Numbered from the stretch's first letter, positions 20,010 through 32,330 are shown. The stretch is 64,000 bases of DNA from Symbiodinium natans (GCA_905221605.1 CAJNDS010002538.1:287501-351500); one strand, 5' to 3'. Notes: generated from the sequence alone by a model not told the origin. Numbers and translations: made by a program.

Positions 20010-20320
20010 AAGGTTAGGGTTTAGGGTTTAGGGTTTAGGGTTTAGGGTTTAGGGTTTAGGGTTTAGGGTTTAGGGTTTAGGGTTTAGGGTTTAGGGTTTA
20101 GGGGGTTAGGGTTTAGGGGGTTTAGGGTTTGGGGTTTGGGGTTTAGGGCTTAGGGTTTAGGACTAAGGTTGAGGCCGGGTTGAAGCCGTTTAGGGTTTAT
20201 GGTTTAGGGTGCAGGGTCTGGGGTTTAGAGTGTAGGGTTTGGGGTTTAGAGGGTTGAGGGTTTAGGGTTTAGGGTTTATGGTTTAGGGTTTAGGGTTAAG
20301 GTGCTTAGGCCTAAACCCTA
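20010..20320 (+). repeat. Long TTTAGGG tract
   Basis: A perfect array (20018-20105) followed by increasingly degenerate units. Confidence 0.9.
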
Positions 20321-22095
20321 AACCCCCTAAACCTAGTGGGGTTTCAGGGGCAGAGCTTCTGCTGGCAGGCCGCACGCATGGCCGCCGGCACATCTCCGGG
20401 TGGCCGATGCTCCCATGGCCTGGGCTTGGGGTTTAGGGTTTAGGGCTAGGGTTTAGGGCTCAGGGTTTCGGGTTTAGGGTTTCGGGGTTTAGGTTTAGGG
20501 GTTGAGGAGTTGGGGGGCTTGGGGTTTAAGGGTTTTGGGGTTTTGGGTTTAGCGTTTGGGGGTTGAGGGGTTTAGGGGTTTAGGGGTTTAGGGGTTTAGC
20601 GATTTAGGGGTCTAGGGTTTGGTCTAGGGTTTAGGGATTAGGGGCTTCTTGCTTTCAGGGTTTAGGGTTTGGTGATTCGGGTTCAGTCTGAGGTACATCC
20701 GTACCAAAGGATTCTGAGCCACCAGACCCTAAACCCTAAACCCTAAACCCTCAACCCTAAACCCTAATCCCTTAACCACGAAGCAGAGCCCCTCCCCCGC
20801 TTCGACCACCGAACCCTTCCCACGAAAGGTCTACGCAACAAGGGGTTTAAAGCTTGGGGCTTGGAGAGCTCAGTGTTTCCAGGAATTTGGGTTTCGGGCA
20901 TTTTGGGTTCGGGGTTAAGGGCTACCCTAAACACTAAACCCTAAACCCTAAACCCTAAACCCTTTCAAGGGTTAATGGGGCTTCAGGGCTGTCTTGTACT
21001 GGGGCTTCGGGGCTTCCAAACCCAGCCAGAGATGCTCGGGTAAATGGGCGAGCTGTCCACGAATTGGTCGGGTGTCTGGGGCGGAGATGGATTCCTCAGC
21101 ACCCCAAAGTTAGGGTTTAGGGTTTAGGGTGAAACCTAGGACAGTGGAACTGGACCCGAAAACACCACATACACCCTAAAGCCATTGGCTCAGGCCCTGA
21201 AACCGGAAACCTTACCTCCTACAACTTGGAGGCTTCACCCCGAAGAATCTAAGACCTGCAGTAGTGGGGGATGTTTCCTCTGCTCCCGCTTTGGTATGAG
21301 ATGTCGGGATCCCCTATGTGAGTCCAGAAGCTTCCGAAGGCCTTAACCCCGCTGAACCCTGAAACCCTTAAACCCTAACGGGAACCAAAATGGGTTTAGG
21401 ATTTAGGTTTAGGGTTTCGGGACTATTAGGGCTTCGGGCTTAGAGTTTAGGGTGACCCAAGAGTCACCTAAGAATAAACGGGTACTGTACCCTTTTTGGT
21501 TCAAAAGGGAAACATAAAACTTGTTTATAAGGGCCTACTCTGGGACCCAGCTCCAAGCCTAAACACCTCCAAGTACACCCTAAACCCTAAACAGCCCTCA
21601 AGTCCGAGAGCCCCCCAAACTCCCAGAACCGACCGGCCTAGGCGGGGTTTAACCCGAAACCCTCGCCCCAAACCCTAAACCCTAAACCATAAACCCTAAC
21701 CCTAAACCCTAAACCCTAAACCCTAAACCCTAAACCCTAAACCCTGGCCCTAAACTCGAAACCTCTACACCCGAAACCCTTAACCCTTGAGCCCCAAACC
21801 CCAAAAGGCAAATGCCATTGCAAGGCTCGCCATGTCTGCGCACTGCTCTTGCGACTCACAGACGGGCGGCGGAATCTCCTCAGCTGCTTAAGAGAGACAT
21901 GGGGGTTTACGAAAGTAGGGCTTAGGGTTTAGGGTTCAGGGTTTAGGGTTCAGGGTTCAGGGTTCAGGGTTCAGGGCAAACCCCTGCGCCCGACGGTTCG
22001 CCTGAACCCTCAACCTGAGCCCTAAACTCTAATTCCTAAGCCCGAAGCCCTAAGCCCCAGATCACTGAAAGCCCTAGCCATCGGCAGTTGGCCAG

Positions 22096-22320
22096 CTATT
22101 TGGTGGTTTGCGATATTGTGAGTACCATATTGGGGTCCTTCGTGTACGGGAATCCTACAATAAACCCTGAGCCCAAGGACTTCTTGGGCCGTGAGGGTTC
22201 GTTGTTTCCGGTTTGAGGTTTGGGGTGAGGGGTTTTGGCCTGAATTTGAACTCTTGGAGGTACTGGGATGGATAACACCGAGTGGGTGATTCCTCGGCCC
22301 CGCGACCTAAACGCGCATGT
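22096..22320. other. Spacer, no firm feature
   Basis: Non-repetitive with a 60-codon minus frame lacking splice signals; nothing convincing seen. Confidence 0.25.
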
Positions 22321-22329
22321 GACTCCGAG

Positions 22330-22450
22330 ATCCCTTAAACCCGATTATAAACCCACCCTGAACCCCTAAACCCTAAACCCTAAACCTTGAACCCTAAACC
22401 CTAAACCCTGAACCCTAAACCCTAAACCCTAAACCCTAAACCCTAAACCG
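22330..22450 (-). repeat. CCCTAAA tract
   Basis: Regular CCCTAAA with a few CCCTGAA units. Confidence 0.9.
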
Positions 22451-22539
22451 AACCCATCGAGCTGACGGGCATCTGGGATGGCCGTGTAGCTTTGGTAGTT
22501 CTGAAGCCAGAGCTTTTGAACCTTCGATATGAGAGGGGC

Positions 22540-22860
22540 TAAATTCTGACTTCCCTATATAACCCTTTTCGGGGTCAAAAGGCTATACAGCCCTTTTGGG
22601 GGTCGAAAAGGCTATATGACCCTTCAAGAGGTTGTAATTTATGACGGGCCCTCATGAACCAATTCCCTTGGGCTGGAGGCTTGGGCCGGGTGTAATATAG
22701 GGGCCTGAAGAACTAGAATAGGGTTTGGGGGAATATTCTTGTATACGTGCATAGGGACCATGCAGAAATACTATTCGTAAGTATTCCGACCCCTGTAACG
22801 TTTGGGCGTTAGCTGGTACATCTCTAAAGTTGAATTTGGATGCCAAATACCCGGCAGTCT
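22540..22860. other. Low-GC non-coding stretch with short palindromic repeats
   Basis: Repeated CCCTTTT-GGGGTC-AAAAGGCTATA pieces (22560-22625) suggest a degenerate MITE-like element; the remainder shows no supported gene. Confidence 0.35.
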
Positions 22861-23576
22861 CCCTGGTACCCTAAACTCCCCTAAACACACGCCCAAAAGA
22901 AGCAGGCTCGCGTCCATGAGCACCCCAAAATCAGCCTCCTGAAGCCTAAACCCTACGCCCTTAAGGGTCTTTTGGGGTGTAGGGTGTAGGGTGTAGGGTT
23001 TAGGGTTTAGGGTCTAGGGTTTAGGGCTTGGTTTAGGGGGTTGAGAAGATACTGGAGCTCAGAGTTCAGGGACTCAATCAAAACCGCAACAAGGCCCGAG
23101 GAGCACTGTCAGCACAGGCGACAGAGTCGAAGACTAGGCTGCTGGGCGACACCTGCTCTTTTTGATCTTGCTCCTACCTGTGTTGCTTCCCAGTCGCTGT
23201 CTGCCCCGAGACCCTAAACCCTAAACCCTAAACCCCAAACCCTAGACCCTAAACCCTAAACCTCAAACCCCTAAACCCCAAAACCCCACCCCCAAACTCG
23301 AATCCCTCAAAATCTCAGCCCCCCCCCCCCCTCCTTCATTGGGCTGTCCATGCCGCACATCACCATGTTTCTGGCGGCTTCCGTGCGTTCGGATGGACCT
23401 ACAGATCTCGAGGGCTGAACTGCCACGCTTGTGCCAAATGCCTGCAGGGTTTAGGGGTTTCGGGTTTAGGGTCTGCAACGCAGTTCAGGGGCTCAGAGTT
23501 TAGGGGTTGAGGCCTCCTCGGTAGGGATCACCCTAAACCCTAAAACCTAAACCCTTTTCAAGGTTCGGGGTCCGGC

Positions 23577-23670
23577 AGGAGAGCCCTGAGAACATGCGCT
23601 TCGCAGCCTCCTTGGTAAGCAATTTTCGTCGTCCCAAGGAGTCTTTAAATGCCTCACAGAAGGGCAGTCC
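23577..23670 (-). CDS. Probable exon, minus strand, unidentified protein
   Basis: After AAGAAG/G on the minus strand about 31 codons read GLPFCEAFKDSLGRRKLLTK followed by EAAKRMFSGLS, clearly protein-like. A GC donor is possible at the 3' end. The opposite strand is also open but less convincing. Confidence 0.45.
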
Positions 23671-23870
23671 CTTCTTGGGCTCTAGCCCTAAACCCCAAAC
23701 CCCAAACCCTAAACCCTACCCCGAGACCCTAAACCCTCAACCCTAAACCCTAGTCCCCTACCTTCGGAAACCCCCCCCCCCCCCCCACACAGAAGAAGAC
23801 TTAAAGCAAAACAGAGCTCCTAAACCCTAAACCCTACACCCTGAACCCCTAAACAACTCCACCCCAGCGC

Positions 23871-23910
23871 CTCCCGGTGGCACATGGCCGTCCACAAGTC
23901 GCGCGTCTTC
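23871..23910 (-). CDS. Probable exon, minus strand
   Basis: Acceptor CGGAG/G, thirteen full codons (KTRDLWTAMCHRE), then a GC donor (GAG/GCGCTG). Family unknown. Confidence 0.4.
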
Positions 23911-24051
23911 CTCCGTCCATGTTGCGGGGGTGAAAGAGCAGGGTTTAGGGTCTATAGGGGAAAGCGTTTAGGGTTTAGGGTTTGGGGCCTAGGGCCTAGG
24001 GCCTAGGGTTCAGGGTTTAGGGTTTAGGGTTTCATAGCTAACTGGAAGGTC

Positions 24052-24083
24052 CTGGACGTCAGCCGGAGCATTCCCGAGCACGC
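24052..24083 (-). CDS. Possible micro-exon, minus strand
   Basis: Acceptor CTGAG/G, the peptide ACSGMLRLTS, then CAG/GACC, a GA-type donor. Short, hence modest confidence. Confidence 0.3.
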
Positions 24084-25074
24084 CTCAGCAAGAAAGTGTA
24101 GGGATTTAGGGCGTCAGGGCCCTAAACCCCAAAACCCTGAACCCTAAAGCACCAACCCGTAAACGGGTTTTAGGGCTTCAGGGTTTTCGGGCTTTAGGGC
24201 ATTTAGACATCTATTGGCTTATACCGGCCATCTGGCTTCGAGACCCCATACCCTGAACCCACTTTAGGGTTCAGGGTTGTGCAGGGTTTAGGGTTTAGGA
24301 TTTTCGGTTTACGGTTTACGGTTTAGGGTTTAGGGTTAAGGGTTAGTAGTATACAATTTAGGGGGTCTTCCGAAAAAGGGGGCACCCGTTTTGGAGGTTC
24401 CAAACATAAGGATCATAGTAAATCGCACTTGAAGATTGACAGCTTTAGGGTATTCCTTTCTTGGGGGTGGGTAGTTGGGTTTAGGATGTAGAGGGCTTCT
24501 TAACCCTAAACCACAAACCCTAAACCTTAAACCCTGAACCCTAAACCCTACACCCTGAACCCTAAACACTCTGGGCTTTACGGATTTCGGGGTTATGCCC
24601 TTCTGAATCTCTATGTTATGTGATCTTGTTCCTCTGAAATTTCATGCTGCCATGAAGGGACCTGAGGTTGAGAAAAAAAACTCTGCAAGCCCTAAACCCC
24701 AAACCCTGAACCCTAAACCCTGAACCCTGAACCCTGAACCCTGACCCTGAACCCTTAACACCCCCTAAACCCCCCCTCAACCCCCCCTAAACCACCCCGA
24801 AACCCACCCGAAACCCACCCCCCCTAAACCCCCCCCCACCCCCGGTGTCGCTTTGTGGGGGTGTCCCCTGGGCCCAAGACCACAGCGTGGTAGGACTGGG
24901 CTCCTGGTCGCTTGTTTGCGGTGGTCACCACCTGGCTCGCGGAAGGTTCGAGTTGGGGTTGAGGGGTTTGGGTTGGGTTTACGGCTTAGGGCTTTCAATT
25001 TTAAATGAGATTACAGTAGTAGAATGTTGGATGATGATGTGATGTGCGAGAAAAGAATGTACTGGAATAGATCG

Positions 25075-25235
25075 ACACAGAAGATGGCAATACGTTTAGT
25101 CTAGAGGTAGTATATATGTACATATATATAGATATGCATATACATGTAGATACATGCATATCTATATGTTTAGACTGATAGGCAGATATAGACATATGTA
25201 GATATAGACATGATATATATATATATATCTCATGA
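25075..25235 (+). repeat. AT-rich TATA/CATATA microsatellite
   Basis: Irregular alternating TATA, GATATA and CATATG repeats, ending in a TA run. It lies downstream (in minus sense) of the Hint gene. Confidence 0.8.
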
Positions 25236-25706
25236 CGCACTCATTGAAGTGCGGGGCCCTCAAGGGCCCAACCCAGGGCACCTTCGGCTGCCCCTATGCA
25301 TCTATGAACTTTCCTTTTGATGCTGAAGCTGAAGATGCTACACACCTGAGGAGCTCTACGTCGGCTACCCCCGGCCGCTCCCCTGGCGGTCTTCGGCGCC
25401 AAGGGGGAGCCAAAACTTGCGAGCCGAGCCCGTGGAAGATTACAATCACTGACGCGCGGGCACTGCAAATCCAAGGTTACATCCTGCATGCTTATAACAT
25501 ACACGACACCCACACAGCTGCTCATGCGTGAATGTTGTTTGCTTGCTGCAAAGGCTATGGCAATGATTTGCACACCCATGACCAAGCTTGTCCAGTTACT
25601 CGTTAGATGTCTTGTGTAAACTTGCACAGCGTGCTCCGCACTTGAGAATGACTCAGGGCAACGATGGGCCGAGCTTAAGCTCGCGGATGCAGCAAGTCTT
25701 AAAGGC

Positions 25707-27518
25707 TCAGTCCATGTACTCCCCGGCCGCAGTGTCGGGCATTGAGACCCCTCCGTCAGCCGTCTCATCGGCCTGCCCCCGCCGGCACATCCCGCCTCGG
25801 CGAGGCGGTTTGTTCGCCTGGCCCTTGCTGAGGATGCAGGGCGGGCAGGCGAAGACGGCCACGGGCAAGTCTGGCTCAAAGACGACCTTCAGCACCTCGC
25901 ACTCGTTGGGCTCGGCGTGGACGCTGGTGAGGGCCGCGGGCTTTCCGGAATCGAGGACCACCAGGTCACCAGCCACCAGTTTCCCGGCCGCCTGGTAGAG
26001 AATCTCTGCCACCTCGCCCTTTTTGTCGGGGACTTGCACGGGATGGTCCGGGGTGACCCGCAATGTCGCAGCCCCGGCCTCCAAGCTGACGATCTCGGTG
26101 GCTCGGCCTTTCGAGATGTCCACCACCTCCAACATGTTCTCGCCATGCCCGGCCACCACTTGCAAGCCCTTCCGGAGGTCCTTGCCCGCAAGATAGAAGT
26201 CCATGACGGAGCTCCGGCACTTGAAGACGGCGTCCAGCATGAAGCAGCCCGGCTGGACGGAGAACCCTGACGAGCGGACCGTCGAGGCGGCGTTGCCAGC
26301 ATTGCCGGCATTGCCGGCATTGCCGGTATTGCCCTCGCCCTCAGTCTGGACCAGTGTGTACCCCATCTCCTCGGCGAGGTTCGACGCAGGGCTGGAGGCA
26401 TCTTTGGGGAGATTCGGGCCGTGGCTGGCGAGGGTGGCCTGAATCGGGGGCAAGCCTTTCGCCTCAGCAAGCTGGCAAGCCAGCTGACGGCAGCGCTCCT
26501 TGTACGCACCCTTCTCCTCCTGCATCTGGCCCAACTTCTCCTCCGTTTTGGCCAGCTGCAGCCCGAGCAGCTCGCCACGCTCCTGGAGGGCTGCATTCTC
26601 CAGCAAAGTCTTCAACTCTGGCTTGTTTCCGGAGGCAGCCTCCGCAGCAGCCAAACGGGCCGCGAGCTGCTCGCAGTGCTCCTTCTGCTTGTCACAATCT
26701 GCCTGCAACCTATGGAGCTCACGTTGCTTTCCTGACGCCTCGGCCTCTGAGGCCTCCAAACGACGCGCAAGCTGCTCGCACCACTCCTTCATAGCAGCAC
26801 CCTCGTCCTGCGCGGCCTGGACCTCGCGCGCCTTGTCCGCCAAGGTCGCTTCCGCTGCCGCCACACGCTCCGTGAGCAGCTCGCACTGGCGCTTCGCGGC
26901 TTGGAGCTCCCGCTGCGTCTCTGTGCTTGCGGCCTGCGCCGCCTCCAAGCTGGCGCCGAGCTGCGCGTTCTCCAACTTCTGCTGGGCGAGCTCCTCCTTC
27001 GCGGAATGGAGCTCGGCCTCGGCGGCTTCCAGGCGCTCGCCCAGCTGCCTCTTCTCCTCCCGGAGCTGCTCCTCCTCCTGGCCCTTCTCCTCCAATCTCT
27101 GCCGCTTCCGCGCCGTCTCCTCCGCTTCCGCCTCGGCCGCTGCCAGCCGCTTAGCGAGCTCCGAGCAGCGAGGGCGGAGACGAGCCTCAAACCACTCCGG
27201 CGGAGGCGTCCAACTCCGAGCCACTCGCTCCAGCCCCGCCTCCGAGAAGGACTCGACGTAGCACCGGCTCACCTCGCTCCGCCCGTGCTGGACGAGCAGC
27301 TCGGCGAGCCGCTCCTGGGAGCGGTCCTCGTTCAGACCGCGCCAGGCCGCCGCCTCCGCCGGCCGCGCGGCCCAGAGCTCCACCAGCCGCGCTGCCAGCG
27401 TCTCTTGGGGGCGCTTGGCGTCAGCAGGGTCGTACTTCGTCAAGTGCAGGAAGGCGTCGAGGACGGTCTCCAGGGGCCAGCCGGCCGGGACCGCGGTCAG
27501 GTTGTAGAGATGCGGCAT
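25707..27518 (-). CDS. Coiled-coil protein with C-terminal Hint (Hedgehog/intein-type) domain
   Basis: A single-exon frame of 603 codons from the ATG at 27518 (MPHLYNL); the frame extends ten codons further 5' but only from a GTG. Residues 1-110 are a helical domain I do not recognise. Residues about 115-345 are a long Ala/Glu/Gln/Arg coiled coil. A low-complexity (GNA)n linker at about 406-411 precedes the Hint module: PGCF with the catalytic-type Cys at 425, then TPDHPV at 489-494 (block-B Thr and His), then AGDLVVL and a closing CPPC segment. Hint domains perform N-S acyl shift and self-cleavage; Hedgehog-like versions lack a C-extein. The role here (self-processing of the coiled-coil part) is inferred. 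It is GC-rich and intronless, unlike its neighbours. Confidence 0.8.
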   Translation of the reverse strand: MPHLYNLTAVPAGWPLETVLDAFLHLTKYDPADAKRPQETLAARLVELWAARPAEAAAWRGLNEDRSQERLAELLVQHGRSEVSRCYVESFSEAGLERVARSWTPPPEWFEARLRPRCSELAKRLAAAEAEAEETARKRQRLEEKGQEEEQLREEKRQLGERLEAAEAELHSAKEELAQQKLENAQLGASLEAAQAASTETQRELQAAKRQCELLTERVAAAEATLADKAREVQAAQDEGAAMKEWCEQLARRLEASEAEASGKQRELHRLQADCDKQKEHCEQLAARLAAAEAASGNKPELKTLLENAALQERGELLGLQLAKTEEKLGQMQEEKGAYKERCRQLACQLAEAKGLPPIQATLASHGPNLPKDASSPASNLAEEMGYTLVQTEGEGNTGNAGNAGNAGNAASTVRSSGFSVQPGCFMLDAVFKCRSSVMDFYLAGKDLRKGLQVVAGHGENMLEVVDISKGRATEIVSLEAGAATLRVTPDHPVQVPDKKGEVAEILYQAAGKLVAGDLVVLDSGKPAALTSVHAEPNECEVLKVVFEPDLPVAVFACPPCILSKGQANKPPRRGGMCRRGQADETADGGVSMPDTAAGEYMD

Positions 27519-27789
27519 TAGGGCGATCTTGAGAACGAAAAGGAGCACCTTTTAAGTGCGGGGGGAGCGGGCGGGCTCTCTCCTGGTAGTCGCTATCTCT
27601 GAGCCGGGCTCGCGCACGCGCACTGGCAAGAAGAACAAAGCGAGACTCTCAATGCAAGGGATGCCCTCCACAGCCCTGAGACTGCAAACTTTGCGCAACA
27701 CATCTGCGAAAATCTTCCAGGTCAAGCTTCTCACAGCAAAGAAAGCGAGGACGGCAGCACGCCCTTCCTTGTGGCAGAGCGGTGAGTGG

Positions 27790-28025
27790 CCTGATCTAAG
27801 GCTTAGGGTTTGTAGGGTTTCGGGGCCCTCTTGGGTTTAGGGGTTTTGCGTTTGAGGGCTTAGGGTTAGAGAATACCTTGCCTGGGTATGAATGCGGTCG
27901 CTGCTCGAAGGTTTGGGGGCCGCAATGTGGGGATCCTCCATCGGAGAACTCCTCATCGACACGACACTCGAACAGACTCTGAACCCACGGCGCAAGCCAC
28001 TCTAGCATTGAAAGGCTGCCACCCC
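27790..28025 (-). CDS. Possible exon, minus strand
   Basis: A minus-strand frame contains LSMLEWLAPWVQSLFECRVD and EEFSDGGSPHCGPQ, protein-like in composition. It lies upstream of the Hint gene (about 270 bp 5'). Boundaries and relationship to the Hint gene are unknown. Confidence 0.3.
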
Positions 28026-28227
28026 ACCCCACGCCCCCAATTGAATGACAGGTATAACTCTGGGGTTTAGGGCCAAGATTAGGGGATAACCTTCACGTCG
28101 TTCGGAGAAAGCTTTACAACAAACCGCTCCTACCGCCCCCTATGCCATGCCCTACCATTCTCCCCTGAACCCTGAGCCCTAAACCCTAAAGCCCATTCAC
28201 ATCGTTTTCAAGCTTCCCCAGCGGCAC

Positions 28228-28260
28228 CTGTTTCGCCGGAGAAGGGCCCCTGGGCGCCGC
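28228..28260 (-). CDS. Possible micro-exon, minus strand
   Basis: Acceptor GCTGAG/G, eleven codons (AAPRGPSPAKQ), donor GTGCCG. The frame also stays open past the donor. Confidence 0.35.
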
Positions 28261-28489
28261 CTCAGCAAGCTTGGGTTGAGGGTTTAAGGTTTAGGTTGGG
28301 GTTTTCGGAAACTTTGGGTTTAGGGTTTGGGGATTTAGGCTACGGGCTTTAAAGGAGTTTGGGAGTCTAGAGTTCATGGTTTGGGGGCTTCAAGGGCTTA
28401 GGGTCTGGGTGGACTGATATAGGTCTTACGAGGTTTTAGAACACCGGCATCTGAGGAATCCGAGAGGTACACATGGGTCTTCGGGGTGT

Positions 28490-28680
28490 TTGGAGTTTTG
28501 GGAACAAGAGTAGGCGCAAGAACAGTAACAAAAATGAGAGCAGGAATAACAACAACAAGAGGAACCGCAAAAACAACAAGAATAAGAACAAATAAGAGCA
28601 AAAATGACAACAAGAAATCAGAAAGAGGAAGGGAGCTGTTGAGTTGAGGGCGGTAGGGAGAAGGGTGAGACACTCCGAAG
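28490..28680 (+). repeat. A-rich AACAA/AAGAA imperfect repeat
   Basis: Irregular AACAAC, AAGAAC and AAAAATGA units on the plus strand; the hydrophobic minus frame over it derives from the repeat. Confidence 0.6.
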
Positions 28681-29089
28681 ACTTCTTTATGGGTTTGGGC
28701 TTGAGGGTTTAGGGTTTAGGGTGTGGGGTTTGGGGTTTAGGGTTTAGGGTTTTGGGGCTTTAGGGTTTAGGGGAACCCTGAATCCGGAGGTCGTGTTGAG
28801 GGTTAGGAGTTCGAAGGGTGAGCTGCATGGGACGGATGGTAGTGAAAGTCGTGGAGGCTCGGAGATTAGCTTAAGACGTGAGGGGGGTGTTATAGGGCTT
28901 GGGGTTTAGGATAGACCAGAAACCCGATGTAAACCTAAAGCCTGTACCCGCTAGATTCGCTAGATTTCCCGAAGCCCTGTCTTCTAAGCTTCTAAACCCC
29001 CCCCCCCTGGCTTCTAAACCTTTGACCCCAACACCCTACACCCACAAAACCTGAACCCTAAACACCTCTAAACCCCTGCACCCCACACC

Positions 29090-29425
29090 TAGGGTTTAGG
29101 GTTTAGGGTTTAGGGTTTAGGGTTTAGGGTTTAGGGTTTAGGGTTTAGGGTTTGGGGTTTGGGGTTTGGGGTTTGGGGTTTAGAGGGTTCCGCCAGAGTC
29201 CTGAGTCGGCGGCTCGGCTGCGTCGGGAGGTCCGAGTGCCACAGGTGCCTGGGTTGAGGTTTTGGGGTTTGGGGTTTAGGGTTTTTAGGGTTTAGGGTTT
29301 AGGGTTTAGGGTTTAGGGTTTAGGGTTTAGGGTTTAGGGTTTAGGGTTTAGGGTTTAGGGTTTAGGGTTTAGGGTTTAGGGTTTAGGGTTTAGGGTTTAG
29401 GGTTTAGGGTTTAGGGTTTAGGGCA
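29090..29425 (+). repeat. Two long TTTAGGG arrays around a 60-bp island
   Basis: Arrays at 29090-29185 and 29276-29423, the second with about 20 perfect units. The island 29188-29245 is open on the minus strand (HLWHSDLPTQPSRRLRTLA) and could be a micro-exon. Confidence 0.9.
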
Positions 29426-29819
29426 GGATTGGGTGGGTGTAGCTGGTGCGGATAGGGGGCCATGGAGTTGAGGGTTTAGGGCCTAGGGTTGAGGTTTTGG
29501 GGTTTGGTTTAGGGTTTGGGGTTTGGGGTTTGGGGTTTAGGGTTTAGGGTTTAGGGTTTCGGGCTTCGATTCACGGTTTAAGGGGCTTAGGAAGGGGAAC
29601 GGGTTTGGGTTTTGAGCGCTCAGGGTTTTGGAGAGGGACTAAGAGGTTGCCTACCACCCCCCTCCGGACCGCCCCGTATCGCAGAACTCGAAACCTAACA
29701 GCCTGGAGCCCATAAAGGGCCGAAACCCCAAAACACAAAAACTCCTAAAAACTGAAACCCCCGAACCCAAAGCCACAAACAAGAAAAAGCAAAAAGATCC
29801 TCCCCCCCATCCACGAACC

Positions 29820-30265
29820 TAAGCCCTAAACCCTAAACCCCAAACCCTAAACGCCAAACCCTAAACCCTCAACCCCAACCCTAAACCCTAAACCCTTAAC
29901 CCTAAGCCCGAAACCCTACACCCCAAACCCCAAACCCTAAACCCCAAACCCTTAACCCTAAGCCCGAAACCCTAAACCCCAAACCCCAAACCCTAAACCC
30001 CAAACCCTTAACCCTAAACCCGAAACCCCCAAACCCCAAACCCTAATCTAAACCCTAAACCCTACACCCCAAACTCTAAACCCCTAATCTGAACCCTAAA
30101 CCCTACACCCCAAACCCTAAACCCCAAACCCTTAACCCTAAACCCAAAACCCCAAACCCCCAAACCCTAATCTAAACCCTAAACCCTAAACCCTACACCC
30201 CAAACCCAAACCCTAAACCCTAAACCCTACACCCCAAACCCTAAACCCTAAACCCTAAACCCCAA
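29820..30265 (-). repeat. Higher-order CCCTAAA/CCCCAAA/CCCTTAA array
   Basis: Composite blocks of roughly 60-70 bp, each mixing CCCCAAA, CCCTTAA, CCCTAAG, CCCGAAA and CTACACC units in similar order, repeat several times, so this is a higher-order repeat built from telomere-like monomers. Confidence 0.75.
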
Positions 30266-30339
30266 AAAGGCAGCTGCCACAGACCAGGCCCCGTACTTCG
30301 GCTCTCTGGCGCGGCGCGCTCCCGGCGGCGGAGCATCCT

Positions 30340-30495
30340 GGGTCTAGGGTTTAGGGTTTAGGGTTTAGGGTCTAGGGTTTAGGGTTTAGGGTTTAGGGTT
30401 TAGGGTTCAGGGCTTAGGGTTTAGGGTCTAGGTGTTTAGGGTGTTTAGGGTTTAGGGTTTAGGGTTTAGAGTTTAGGGTTTAGGGTTTAAGGTTC
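30340..30495 (+). repeat. TTTAGGG tract
   Basis: Regular units with GTCTAGGG and TTCAGGG variants. Confidence 0.85.
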
Positions 30496-30703
30496 GGCTG
30501 CTAGCAGCAACAGGAGCAGCTTGAAGTATGTTTGAGGTAGGGGTGCGTAGGCGGGGGGTAAGTAAGGGGGGTAGGGGGCAGGAGGGGCAGGGGGCAGGGG
30601 GAGTGGCATTAAAGGGCTTAGGGTGCCTTAAAGCCCTCAACCCTACTTAACACCCTCAGCCCTAAAGACAGAAACCTTACAGACACAAAGCTATGGCCGG
30701 GGC

Positions 30704-30755
30704 ACCACTGCTCCAAGGCGGCGCGCTGCGCCTCGGAGAAATTCTTCTCCAAGAC
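30704..30755 (-). CDS. Probable exon, minus strand
   Basis: Acceptor GCTCAG/G, seventeen codons (VLEKNFSEAQRAALEQW) plus one base, then a GC donor (T/GCCCCG). Helix-like; family unknown. A further open minus segment (PCPVEVVIAKFRAIS) lies at about 30850-30893. Confidence 0.45.
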
Positions 30756-30999
30756 CTGAGCAAAGTTTTGCGCCCCCAAAGCCCCCTGAGCCCCTAAGCC
30801 CCCTCAGCCCCTAACTCCCCTCAGTCCCCTAATCTCCAGCGGTTTTGGGGGAGATGGCTCGGAACTTTGCAATCACAACTTCGACTGGGCAAGGCTGCGC
30901 AGGGTTTAGGGCTTAAGGCTCGGGGTGTGGGGGTTGCTTTGGGGTTCAGGGTTCAGGGTTTAGGGTTTAGGGTTTAGGGTTTTAGGGTTTAGGGTTTAG

Positions 31000-31700
31000 G
31001 GTTTAGGGTTGATACATACCCCCCTTGTCGCGGCCTCATGTGTCATGCCCTTCCTGGTGGACTTGGGGTTGCAGCAGGTCATGCAAAGAAGGTTTGTTAC
31101 CACCGGGCTTGTCGCAAGCCGCAGGGTTTGTGCTGTTTGGCCGCATATTCTTGTTATCTATCTATATATATATATAAGACACACATATATATATATATAA
31201 ACAAACAAATAATAAAGTATTCTGGGGACCCTCTCGAAACGCGCATCTAGCAAGTAGATTCCCCTGAAGGCTCCTATGAACATACTGCCGATCGATTGGG
31301 CGCTCTGCTTTCTAGATCCTCCCAGGGTTTTGGGTGGCCTCGTTAGGGCCAGAGCATGGAAACCACAATGGACGGTTCTCCGAACTGAGCATGGTTCCTC
31401 TTCTAGGGTCCTTCTTCTGATGACTAGACGAGGGTTCTGGGCTGCTTTTGGAGATGCCTGGTGCAAACCCTGAACCCCTCAGAGCTACGCCCGGGAGCCC
31501 CCGCAAGGCGCCGTCCGTCTCTGCCCAGGCGGCTCAACTCACGGAAGAGACTGCCTTCTTTTTGGATTCCGCGTGCTTCTTTGTTGTGTTCAGGGCGTAG
31601 AGGTTCAGGCACGCTGAGAGTGTCCGTGAGAGTCCGTGAGAGTCTGAAGGCTGACTTGGAGGTTCATGGGTGCTTATGAGTAGGCTTAATCAGCCCCGGG
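31000..31700. other. Tract-free spacer with a TA-rich core
   Basis: Overlapping open frames of 60-100 codons on both strands, and a TATATA/CACATA repeat at about 31158-31202. No supported exon. A half family-2 end (ACTTGGAGGTTCATGGGTGC) lies at about 31657. Confidence 0.3.
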
Positions 31701-31924
31701 GGAGGAGGTTTCAGTGCTCAGGTTTCCAAACAGCTCAGGGGCCTGTAAAACGGTTGAGAGGCTGGGATTTGGTCTCGGCGTGTACAACCGAACGGGTACG
31801 ATAGCAATGTTCGCTGTCGCAGCATTAGGAGGAAGTTATGGAAGGCACCATAAGTGGTGATACTAGCAGCAGCACCAACAGCTGCAGCAACATAAACAGC
31901 TGCGGCCATTGCGGTGCGGCAGCT

Positions 31925-32330
<406 letters not shown>

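Noticed and set aside
26500-27521. Plus-strand ORFs of 200-250 codons opposite the Hint gene
   Set aside because: They are shadows of the GC-rich coiled-coil coding strand and show no motif.
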